Shown here: piece by piece, positions 1 to 8,867 of the stretch | How positions within the stretch are numbered: the first letter of the stretch is position 1 | Layout of the letters: the number at the start of each line of letters is the position of its first letter | Assembly (NCBI GenBank): GCA_024516155.1 | Contig: JAJJXM010000161.1 | Coordinates: 1 to 27,163 of the forward strand | Source: Pyronema omphalodes | Taxonomy: Eukaryota; Ascomycota; Pezizomycetes; Pezizales; Pyronemataceae | DNA length: 27,163 nucleotides | Reading direction: 5' to 3' | Position numbers and translations under genes: made by a program | The notes under the pieces: generated by a model | Told to the model about the DNA's origin: nothing | The model's database searches: none | Seen by the model: only the letters and a program-made list of their open reading frames with translations

Positions 1-490
1 ATATCGGAGGCTCTAACTTTTACCCCAGGATTTCGCTGGGAATCGTCCCAGAGCGTACATGATATCTTGGGCCTGTTGTCACCCTTATTCCTTATGCTGG
101 TTTACTTCTCGTCTGTACATTTGGAGCCCTGTTTGCTCTTTTCCACTGGCCTCTCTGAACTCGCCTTCTCATCTCTCCTCACGAACTGTTCTTCCACTTC
201 TCACCTGGCCTGTCTTCAACGCTACCATATTGTCTCTACTCCTTTTCTGCCCTTCTCCCTCTCCGTCTTTTCACTGTATTTTCTTCTTCAGCTTTTACAT
301 CACAGTTCATCTTTCTCACTTTGCCAATCCTTCCGCCATTTATGTACATATGTGTCTGTGTTTCATGTTTTTTTTTTTTTTTTTTATTTTTCGCATTGTG
401 CAGCATTAACTTTCATGTTGATTCAGAAAGACTTTATGCACATTCTAAGATTCGATCAGTGCTCCTCAGCCTGTTCTCATTCTTTCCGAG

Positions 491-682
491 TCATTTTGAT
501 ATCCTCGTGATGTTTCTGAAGCTCAGTCTCAGTAATGGAAAATCCTCCTTGGGAGGCTTCAAAACGTTCTCTGCTTCCTTCCACTGTTTTTCTGCCTTGA
601 GCCTATTCAAATCCGCTTTATATATCTCCTCACACAGTGTGTCAAGATTCTCCTCAATAAAACCGCAGTTGCTTAACTTCAT
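491..682 (-). CDS. Possible short helical ORF, 63 codons, copy 1 only
   Basis: ATG at 682 opens a frame with a charged helical composition (KADLNRLKAEKQWKEAEN). In copy 2 an extra base (TTTAATATATC against TTTATATATC) breaks the same frame after about 20 codons. An alternative reading continues in another frame (TETELQKHHEDIK) after the PPKED segment. It may be an exon remnant of a coiled-coil gene. No splice structure could be fixed. Confidence 0.25.
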   Translation of the reverse strand: MKLSNCGFIEENLDTLCEEIYKADLNRLKAEKQWKEAENVLKPPKEDFPLLRLSFRNITRISK

Positions 683-1380
683 CTGTTAGCGTCTCGTCGA
701 CTGTATCTGCAGCATGCGGCAAAGGTCACAGGTGTCCGTATATTTTATCCGGCCAACCATTAACAGCTGAATTGCATCATGATTTATCAAAGGTGCGAAG
801 TGGTTCGGGATTGGAAAGGCGAATGGGATCTGTGCCCAGGCAGCCAGGAGAGCAGTCTTATATGTTTCCCATCGAATCTGTTCCGGTTGCCACGGCCGGT
901 TTTACCATCCCGCCATGTATTGCCGAAGTTTTTATTGCCGCCCGACAGCCAGAGGAGTTCACGTTTAAATTAGTCTGAAATTACATCATCACAGCTTTAA
1001 TAATAACGCTATACCGTATCAGGTAAATAACTAAAATATACCTGCTTATATAGTAAAAAAGGCGACTAAAACCTCTAAATCACTTTCTGCAGACGCTATT
1101 CCATTTCAGGTGCGTACTAAAATATCTGCTTATAGTATTCTGATACTTACTTTCCGTTATTTCTCCCGCTGTGGTAAGTTCTGAATAATTAACGGTTTCA
1201 ATGGTTTAATAACCTGGATAGTATTTTTCTTTCTTCCTCTCTTCATTCCTGATCACCCACCGAAACTCTATACTTAGACATCTTGAATTTTCTTTGAATT
1301 CCTTGAACATTCCCAACGTTGAAATTCTGACGTATGTTACAGTATGCATCAATTTCGAGGCTCTAGCCAGAGTTCTGCGT

Positions 1381-1551
1381 GGTCCGTCCGGTCCAGACCT
1401 GGCTGTGGACTGGACTGGACTGTCACATGCGGTCTCGTCCTGTAGTAGGACCAGGACTGGCCGTCCTGGAGGCACCATGGACGGGACGGACCGCGGGTGA
1501 CCGTGGGTGACCACGACTAGCGTCACTACCGGTCACTCGCAACCCGCGGTC
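1381..1551. other. GC-rich multi-stem hairpin island, copy 1
   Basis: GGTCCGTCCGGTCCA (1381-1395) pairs with TGGACGGGACGGACC (1478-1492), 14 of 15 positions. Inside is CCAGGAC-TGGCC-GTCCTGG (1451-1469) and GTCCT-GTAGT-AGGAC. A second perfect stem pairs GACCGCGGGT (1489-1498) with ACCCGCGGTC (1542-1551), overlapping the first as an alternative fold. The surrounding sequence is AT-rich. The identical island is in copy 2. It could be a structured RNA or a replication or recombination feature. A minus-strand open frame crosses it but begins with GTG. Confidence 0.55.
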
Positions 1552-1761
1552 TGTTACATATGAGTCTAGCCGGTATCTACCACAGAGCGCAGATCATTTC
1601 TTGGGCCTGTTACCGCCCTTCTTGTTTCTATTCTCATCGTTACATCATACTTAGACAGCAAGGTGCGGAAAATCATAGATGACAGCTAATGTTAACATTT
1701 GCTTTTCCTCAGTCGGTAGTTTTGAATTCCAGAACTGTGAGTCAAAGCTAGTTGCCCTCCG

Positions 1762-2181
1762 AAAAAAAAAAAAAAAAAAAAACAAAAAAAACAAAAAAAA
1801 AAAAAAAAAAAAAAAACAAAAAAAACAAAGAAAAAACAAAACCAAAACCCAAACAAAAACAAAGCAAAAAAGAAAGCAAAACAAAGCAAAAACAACGCAA
1901 AAACAAAGCAAAAACAAAGCAAAAACAAAGAAAAAACATAGAAAATAACACCAAAGTAACAAAACACAATGAAAAAACAAAGAAAAAAAACCAAAGATGA
2001 AAAAACCATTATAGAATAAAACAAATAAAAAACAAAGAAAAAACAAATAAAAAACAAATAAAAAACAAATAAAAAACAAATAAAAAACAAATCAAAAACA
2101 AATAAAAAATAAATAAAAAACAAATAAAAAATAAATAAAAAACAAATAAAAAACAATAAAAAACAAATAAAAACAAATAAA
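1762..2181. repeat. A-rich AAATAAAAAAC array, copy 1
   Basis: Long A runs broken by C, then AAAGC- and AAATAAAAAAC-type repeats. Composition and order differ strongly from the counterpart in copy 2, unlike the other arrays. Translations are phenylalanine- or lysine-rich and not meaningful. The sequence ends at TTTAACCCCTCGC. Confidence 0.9.
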
Positions 2182-2407
2182 TTTAACCCCTCGCAATTTG
2201 ACATCTGGACGCACCAAACCAAAAAAAAATGCAATAATCAAGCCCTGAATAACAAAAGACATTTCCTCCAATGCATCATCAAAATAACCCTGCAATACCG
2301 TTATCCCGTGATACATTTTCTCAATCTATCTACAATTCCCAATCAGTATCAATAAAGCATCCGAAACCATAAAAGAATCTCAGCACCAAGATGAATTTAT
2401 CTCTTTC

Positions 2408-2660
2408 CAATCCCTCAATCCCTCAATCCCTCAATCCCTCAATCCCTCAATCCCTCAATCCCTCAATCCCTCAATCCCTCAATCCCTCAATCCCTCAATC
2501 CCTCAATCCATCAATCCATCAATCCCTCAATCCCTCAATCCCTCAATCCCTCAATCCCTCAATCCCTCAAATCCCTCAATCCCTCAATCCCTTAATCCCT
2601 CAATCCCTCAATCCATCAATCCCTTAATCCCTCAATCCCTCAATCCCTCAAATCCCTCAA
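2408..2660. repeat. (CAATCCCT)n octamer minisatellite, copy 1
   Basis: About 31 repeats of an 8-base unit with variants (CAATCCAT, TAATCCCT, CAAATCCCT). The minus strand reads ATTGAGGG, a G-rich, telomere-like repeat that is not TTAGGG. The variant order is identical in copy 2. Confidence 0.95.
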
Positions 2661-2699
2661 ATCTCCAATCCCCAGTCCCTAGTCCGGCAAATAACAAAT

Positions 2700-3590
2700 T
2701 CCCAATCCTACATCCTACATCTCCCCTCCCCAAAAAATCCCCCCGCAGCAACCAGATTCCAGAACCAACACTGCATGGGGGTGGGGGATTACCGCCATAT
2801 CTCTATCCCGACGATTTTCCATTCCCCAATCAAGACCCTTCCTGCCATTCCCTGCTAGGCATGCAGATTCACCAAAGGTACAGTAGTTCTCGTCTCCCGT
2901 GACCTCTGATGTGTTGAAAGTTGAAAAAAATCTGTGTATTCGGCCATATGAACGAAAACGGCTTTTGTTAATTCCTCCATATGCACGGATGGTAAATTTC
3001 TACCTAGCCTTGGACCTTGGACCTTGGTTCTTAGATATTGGATATTATCGTCCCCCTCACGAGTTACGGCAGCTGGTTGAAACTTGAGATTTGAGATTTG
3101 AGTGGCAGGTTTGAACTGGAACTGGGAGCGAGTGTGGTGGGTGGGTTGGTGGGTGGGTGGTGTGTACCGGAAAATTTCTTAACTGCAGAGCTGCAGACCT
3201 GCAGAAAAGTGCTTGGGTAAAGTGGTAAATACACACCCCTAACCAAGGAAGATTCCTCGTCCTCGTACTTGTATTTCATGGGGTTTGTTCTAGACTTTTA
3301 GATAACCGTGGAGTTTTCTTTTGATTCAGTAGCGGGTGGGCGGGTATCGGGAATGTGGGCTGTGGTGTTGATTTGCGATATCGATATTGTCACCGGTGAC
3401 CTGTGACCTGGTGAGTAGGTAGCAGTGTTGCAACCAGCGTGGGAGATTGATAGTTGTATAACAGTGCAGCTAGTTGTGTTTTCTGTCGTTGCATAGGAAT
3501 TGTTTATGCTATTTGGAATGCGTAGTTGTGCTTGATTACATACTGGTGGGCGGTGGATGATCTTATACATGTAGGGATGATACGTTCAGT
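2700..3590. repeat. Degenerate block A (older internal duplication), copy 1
   Basis: Similar in order to 6290-6990 and to 23800-24770. Shared landmarks are ACTGCATGGG, GACCTCTG, CCATATGAACG, CGGTTGA or GCTGGTTGA followed by GAGTGGCA, CGGAAAAT, GAGGAAGAT or AAGGAAGAT, and TGGTGAGTAGGT. Copy 2 equivalent: 13920-14810. No convincing functional gene. Confidence 0.6.
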
Positions 3591-3788
3591 AAAGTTATAA
3601 CGTACGTTCCGTCTGTATGTCACGAAAGATCGTTCGTCAAAGCCAGTACTTATCCACAGGTCATAGCCTATAGGCGCGTTAAAGTAATAATCATGGTGTA
3701 AAAATAAAAGTCAAATTTCATCGGTCAATAAAAAGTAATTTCCTCCTCTTTCAGCAGTCAGGGTAAAATTCTATCCACCCTTGAAATA

Positions 3789-5439
3789 TTAGGCAGTTGT
3801 GTCAAAGCACTGAATCTTCCAGTATCCCGGATCATCTTCAGTAAGAGTTTCATCTGGACAGAGAGTGATGTTTGCCATTTTTCCAGATAACTTAACCCAG
3901 TCCTTCTTTTCTTTGGGTTCGTCATTGAAGAAGATTTGGGGTTCGGATCCTAATCCTTGCCCCCAGATACACATCATAAGTCGCTGGAGATCCTAGTGTA
4001 ATGTTATAATCAGAATTTCAGAAAAAACTTCACCACTGTGACATGATGATGTTGGGTATCCATAGTAATAAAAACTTACCTCGAACTGTCTAACCTTTTC
4101 CCAACGAACATAAGCGTATCGAGCGGCAATGTCGGTACCAGCTAAATTCTCCACCATGACTCGACCTGGTGGCATAGCCTTCAATGGCTATTTTCATTAG
4201 CTCATATAAACCATCATACCCAAGAATCCAAAATCATACCGTTTTTCTACAAAAGGCGCCAAACTCATCCGCAACTTCCGGTAGAACTGAATCAAAGAGT
4301 TCCGTAATCTTGGATCTAACGGAAGACCCCATTGTTGAATGCATTGATGCGACATCGTTTTTTTCGCATCTTTAGATTAAACTCGGTGGTTTTTGGTGTT
4401 ATCGTCATGTTGAACTTTAACCATTCGTCTTTGGCTCTAGTTGGCATCCCAAAGCGCTGTTGTGGCTCTAATAGAGCCTTCGAAGGATCGGTTTGTCTCT
4501 CGTTATAAAGACTTGACATGCGTCTAACATGTTTCTGATATTGGAGAAGAGGTGGGGTCGAATCGCAGTGTTCTTTTTCTTCTGTTCTTCCTTAGTTGGT
4601 TGGAAAGTGTCCTCCATTACCACGGCCTTAGATGTTGTTGCGTCGGTTGGTGGATTTGCGCTGGCTGGTTTTTCATCGGAATGACTGGATTTTGTCGCCT
4701 CTGCAGTTTGTTCTTTTGATAATCCAGACTGTGATGATTTATTCTGGGTATATGATTTCTGATTCAATTGTTGCAGCTGCTGTACTATTTCTGAAGAATT
4801 AACAGTAATATCTCGCTGGTTAACAGGTTCCTTGAGATTATACTGCGGTGAATGCTGCTCGTCTTGTGTAACCTTCATAATAGGTGCAAAGTTGTCCCGA
4901 AGCATCTCCATCTTGCTTTGAATATTCTTGATATTATCATCCATCCATTTTTCAACACCCTTCTGCGTCTTAATTTCATGGACCTTAAGCCACTCATTCA
5001 ATTCTTCTTGCAGGACTTCATCAATCCCAACAAGATCGGTAGATTTCATCCCGTTATTTAATCTCATATCTTGTAATTTCTCATTAGCCAACATCAGCTC
5101 AATGATAATGACCCGGAATATTTCATCCCGTTTCCAAAGCTTGTCGATTTTCTCTTGTCGGATTCTTTGAGAAACTTCATAGATTTCAAACTGCTGTTTA
5201 TTCTCAGCTATCTCCTTCATTAGCTGATCATTTTTGTCTCGTAGCTGTTTTTCGTTCAAAGCTTTGGCTTGTAAAACTTGGAAGAGGTTATTGCGGAACT
5301 TGGAAAGTTGTTCCAAGACATGCTTATTGATGTCTGATGCAAGTTTCTCAAAGTCTGCCGTAAGTCGCTGCTCGATACCATGATAATCGTAGTCGATAGA
5401 CATTCCGTCTGTGCTTGGACATGCCATCTGGGACATCAT
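3789..5439 (-). pseudogene. Orphan coiled-coil gene, copy 1, frame-broken (ancestral ~503 codons)
   Basis: Three exons on the minus strand: 5439-4240, 4187-4080 and 3992-3789. Intron 1 begins GTATGA and ends AATAG with CTAAT upstream. Intron 2 (87 nt) begins GTAAGT and ends CACTAG. Both junctions keep phase 0. The protein starts MMSQMACPST. Residues about 25-130 and 145-200 are rich in E, K, L and Q and look like a coiled coil; about 205-300 is an S/T/Q/K-rich linker; about 310-503 looks globular (WVKLSGKMANITLCPDE near the end). No membrane segment or signal peptide is visible. This copy lacks one base between 4530 and 4531 relative to copy 2 and has T7 instead of T6 at 4358-4364. Reading stops at 4468 after 323 codons, while exons 2 and 3 are intact. 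I do not recognise the family. A TATA-like element lies about 75 nt upstream and A is at -3 of the ATG. The lesions could be decay or consensus error. Confidence 0.75.
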
Positions 5440-5510
5440 ATTGAAACCGAATGAATTCCGTTGTAGACTTGTAATGGAATGATGGCACGCATGAAAAAAG
5501 ATACAATTAA

Positions 5511-5518
5511 ATATATAG
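5511..5518 (-). promoter_or_regulatory. TATA-like element of the coiled-coil gene, copy 1
   Basis: ATATATAG on the plus strand, read as CTATATAT on the minus strand, 72-79 nt before the ATG at 5439. The spacing suits an ascomycete core promoter. The identical element in copy 2 is at 16731-16738. This is inference from sequence and position only. Confidence 0.4.
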
Positions 5519-6266
5519 TTTTCGAGTCGATACGGGCTCGAGGCAATAGCCTACAACGGTTCAAGTTTGACAAAGTGTCAGGCCTTTAAGTTCTATGGAA
5601 CGTCCAGAGTTATGGGTAACTTGGGACTTGCAGGTTGTAATACGACACATAGAAGCTTCTGATCTAAACCTACACTGTTTTGAAGCATGGGCCGCCACTT
5701 AGTTCCGCTGATATCCCGCATCGCAAAATGAGAAAAGGAAAAAAAGAAAAAGCAAACATTTCTATTAAGGATTTAGTTGATCAGGAGCTGATAACCTCCC
5801 ATCTGTACATAAATGAATGTAATACTTGCCTACTAGAAATGTTACATCGCGAATAAAAGCAAAATAAAAACATATGGTAGCCATGCAGTTGTTAACAAAT
5901 ATAAAAACATAAAGCATAGTAATGATCGTGGTTGTGGTAAATTCACCAGATAAGTATTAAGATTAACTTGCAGTTCGAATACTGACTTGAAAAGCACTTT
6001 GGGACCTCCAAAAATGATTTACACCAGCATACACCTATACAAGAGTATTTGCTTTCGAAATTCTCAAATCCGCAACATCATGATACTCACCCTCGCTGTC
6101 GGAATCTTCGCATTGCAAGGTCCTCGCTCTGCTGGGTATGCCCATTTTGTCTGTGCGGAATCCCTTATTATGTCCATATCCGGAAATACAAACCCTCTTC
6201 TTGATCTTTGCCAGGTGCCAAAGATTGCTGATTTCTGTTCTTCTATGAATGTAGGCTTGTTCCGTG

Positions 6267-6563
6267 TCATTCCGTAAATACCCGCACCGAGTGGCTCCCC
6301 TCTACTGAGCGACGGATCTCCGGTACTTGAGCTGATGGAAGACCTCTTGTTGACTGCATGGGATTGCTAACATGGATACCTGTTGTCGTGATATTAAGAT
6401 TCTCAGGCTGGACCCTGGCATCCATTTCCTCGTAGGCGTGGAGATTAACGATGATGAAACTTGTATTTAGCTCCGGTGACCTCTGCTTTGTTAAATTTCG
6501 TATTCCGCCATATGAACGGCTTGTTGATTTCAATAGGGCCATAGACATTCTCTTTCCCATCAC
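6267..6563 (-). CDS. Possible hypothetical coding region, 98 codons, copy 1
   Basis: Minus-strand open frame starting MMGKRMSMALLKS and ending VRVFTE. In copy 2 the same frame is open for a further ~40 codons upstream. Directly downstream, two other frames stay open to about 6035: one begins MTRNKPTFIEEQ and ends at a GTGAGT donor-like site at 6090, the other contains EDSDSEGEYHDVADL. This could be a multi-exon gene or an old frame-broken gene. The lesions or junctions are shared by both copies. Part of the frame resembles the diverged block at 2880-3130 (QPA.V and VNLHA shared in frame). Function is unknown and the call is weak. Confidence 0.3.
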   Translation of the reverse strand: MMGKRMSMALLKSTSRSYGGIRNLTKQRSPELNTSFIIVNLHAYEEMDARVQPENLNITTTGIHVSNPMQSTRGLPSAQVPEIRRSVEGSHSVRVFTE

Positions 6564-6990
6564 GGGAGCCGGTTGAGTGGCAAACTGGGACGGGTGTATG
6601 TTAGGTGTTTCTTCGGAAAATGTCTCAGCTTCAGAACCCTACTGGGGCAAACACAGTATGCCAAGTCGAGGAAGATATTCTTGTCTTTCCTCCGCGATGG
6701 GCGAGTTAGTCAACCATGGAGTCTTCCTTCGATTGGGAAGAGGGAGGAGATGAGGAAGTGTGAGCTGTTCATATCGTTGTAATATTTGTCCGACATTACC
6801 GATTTGCGACATTGATGGCTTGGTGAGTAGGTATCCGCATTTGCCTAAGAGACGGCTTGGCTGTACCTCTCTCTGGTTGAGACTTTTGTTGTCGGATGGT
6901 ACATTGCTCAAGTTCTTGTGTCATGGCCAGTCGAGCCCGATTTCCGTACCTGGTGGATGACCTTCATACCGCGGTGGTAAACGAGAAACT
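6290..6990. repeat. Degenerate block B (paralogue of block A), copy 1
   Basis: Same landmarks as 2700-3590 in the same order and strand, about 3.4-3.6 kb further along the unit. Copy 2 equivalent: 17515-18215. The right half (6580-6990) differs from copy 2 by an unusually dense set of single-base indels. Confidence 0.6.
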
Positions 6991-7200
6991 CAATTCCCGC
7001 GATGGAAATCCAGGCCTAGAATGAAATTCTCCCGTTTCGATGTAGTTGGATAGAGAATCATTCCGAAATTGTGTGGCCGTGTTGTTTACTCCGAATTTGA
7101 AGCATACGAAGAGTAAAGTCCGGAGAAAATGAATGTGAAAATACAAACCATATGGCTCCATCATAGAATCGGTTTTGGATATAGAACTATACCAATAACG

Positions 7201-7553
7201 TTAGAAAGGAAAACCCCGAAGATTTTTGGGAATAGCACCTTCATAAAACAGCATTATTCCACTTTTGCATTCCTCCTTAACCCAGGCAAGTGTTTCTGCC
7301 CGCTTGCTTGCCTGCTTTGCTGTCTGCCGAAATTCGTAGTCCTTGACAATGCCGTTTCGATATATCCGCAAAATTTGAACCGCCGCTCCAATAACACACC
7401 AACCTCTAGAGTCAAGATTATTCCATTGCATCGGTATCTAAAACCTCGTAACCAGTTAAACCCGTCGTGTCGAAATGCAGAACTAGTTGGTATGGGAAGT
7501 AGTACCTTGAAAAGAAACATTGTTAATGCACCACCTATTCCAATGGCCACCAT
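7201..7553 (-). CDS. Small two-exon hypothetical protein, ~94 aa, copy 1
   Basis: Gene model on the minus strand: exon 1 7553-7506, intron 7505-7438 (68 nt, donor GTACTA, TTTAACTGG about 17 nt before the TTTTAG acceptor), exon 2 7437-7201 ending TAA. Both exons are multiples of three and the junction is phase 0. The N-terminus (MVAIGIGGALTMFLFK) is hydrophobic and could be a short membrane anchor. Exon 2 has a plausible helix (RQTAKQASKRAETLAWVKEE). The start is uncertain: the ATG at 7553 sits at the edge of the CAC/CAT array, whose ATGs remain in frame upstream, and the ATG at 7520 is an alternative. The antisense strand is also open for 154 codons. No family is recognised. The model is identical in both copies. 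Confidence 0.45.
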
Positions 7554-8165
7554 CACCACCATCACCACCCCATCACCACCATCACCACCATGACCACCAT
7601 CACCACCATGACCACCATCACCACCATCACCACCATCACCACCATGACCACCATGACCACCATGACCACCCTCACCACCCTCACCACCCTCACCACCATC
7701 ACCACCCCATCACCACCATCACCACCATGACCACCATCACCACCATCACCACCATCACCACCATGACCACCATGACCACCATGACCACCACGACCACCAT
7801 GACCACCATGACCACCATGACCACCCTCACCACCCTCACCACCCTCACCACCGTCACCACCCTCACCACCCTCATCACCATCACCACCATGACCACCATG
7901 ACCACCATGACCACCATGACCACCATGACCACCACGACCACCATGACCACCATGACCACCATGACCACCCTCACCACCCACCACCCTCACCACCCTCACC
8001 ACCCTCACCACCCTCACCCACCTCACCACCCTCACCACCCTCACCACCCTCACCACCCTCACCACCCTCACCACCCTCACCACCCTCACCACCCTCATCA
8101 CCATCACCACCATCACCACCATCACCACCATCACCACCATCACCACCATCACCACCATCACCACC
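7547..8165. repeat. CACCACCAT/CACCACCCT 9-bp minisatellite, copy 1
   Basis: About 69 nine-base units, mixing CACCACCAT, GACCACCAT, CACCACCCT and GACCACCAC in higher-order blocks. All three plus-strand frames are open (His-, Thr- and Pro-rich) and two minus-strand frames are open (Val/Met- and Gly/His/Asp-rich), so long open frames here carry no coding evidence. Copy 1 has small deletions at about 7976 and 8020 that copy 2 lacks. Confidence 0.95.
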
Positions 8166-8238
8166 CGCTCCACCTCACCATTCAACGTTCGGTACCATCG
8201 TATACCAGACCCAATGTTAATCCACAAATTAACCAGCC

Positions 8239-8480
8239 AAAAAACAAAATAAAAAATAAAAAAAAACATTAAAAAAAATATGAAAAAAACATTAGAAAAA
8301 ATTAAAAAAAACATTAACAAAACATTAAAAAAAACATTAAAAAAAAACAAAAAAACATTAAAAAGAACATTAACAAAAACATTAACAAAAACATTAAAAA
8401 AAACATTAAAAAAAAACATTAAAAAAATATTAAAAAAAATTAAAAAAAAATATCAAAAAAAAACTTTTTCTTTTTTTTTA
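8239..8480. repeat. AAAAAACATT array, copy 1
   Basis: Irregular repeats of about 10 bases, (A)n CATT with some CATTAAC. Highly AT-rich, with no credible coding sequence. Confidence 0.85.
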
Positions 8481-8748
8481 AAAAAAAACAACCTTCAAAA
8501 TGCTGACACGAACAAAACATTAAAAAAAACCAACCTTTAAAATGCTGACACGAACAAAACATTAAAAAAAAACTTTTTTTTTTTAAAAAAAAACCAACCT
8601 TTAAAATGCTGACACGAACAAAACTTTGAAAAAAACTTTTTTTTTTTAAAAAAAAACCAACCTTTAAAATGCTGACACGAACAAAACATTAAAAAAAAAC
8701 TTTTTTTTTTTTTTAAAAAAAACCAACCTTTAAAATGCTGACACGAAC
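8461..8748. repeat. Tandem ~65-bp repeat with oligo(A)/oligo(T) blocks, copy 1
   Basis: Five copies of AATGCTGACACGAAC, with TGCTGACACG at 8501, 8543, 8608, 8670 and 8737. Most are separated by AAAACATT, A(8-9), C, T(9-14), A(8-9) and CCAACC. Adjacent A and T runs are self-complementary and likely bent. They lie just downstream of the 324-codon gene. Confidence 0.9.
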
Positions 8749-8867
8749 TCCTAATCGCCGCTAGTATGCCCCTACTTTTTTACTTCCCTCCCATGCTCGA
8801 CGTTCTCGATAATAATAACCTCATCATTCGCACCACCATCCGCCGCCCCAGTGTTCCAAAGCGTACT

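Noticed and set aside
67..510. Signal-peptide-like ORF (MGLLSPLFLMLV)
   Set aside because: The plus strand here is pyrimidine-rich and gives hydrophobic residues in all frames. The frame differs between copies through indels.
1206..1526. 106-codon minus-strand ORF across the GC-rich island
   Set aside because: It opens with GTG, differs at its end between copies, and overlaps the hairpins. Weak frame agreement with 21950-22141 in copy 3 is not enough to call it.
1651..2316. Phenylalanine- and lysine-rich open frames
   Set aside because: They come from the A-rich array. Length and frame differ between the two copies.
2408..2660. True telomere or subtelomere end
   Set aside because: The repeat is ATTGAGGG and not TTAGGG, it is internal on both sides, and unique genic sequence follows to the right.
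5987..6277. 96-codon plus-strand ORF with a hydrophobic stretch
   Set aside because: It is antisense to a better minus-strand open region and has no promoter or homologue. Identity between copies is uninformative because the whole area is identical.
7129..7593. 154-codon plus-strand ORF
   Set aside because: It is antisense to the spliced model at 7201-7553 and runs into the minisatellite. It has no splice or motif support of its own.
7520..8419. Histidine-, threonine- or valine/glycine-rich long open frames
   Set aside because: They are translations of the 9-bp CAC/CAT array, which lacks stops in several frames on both strands.
8501..8750. CRISPR-like regular repeats
   Set aside because: The spacers are themselves repeated A and T runs, there are only five units, and the context is eukaryotic.
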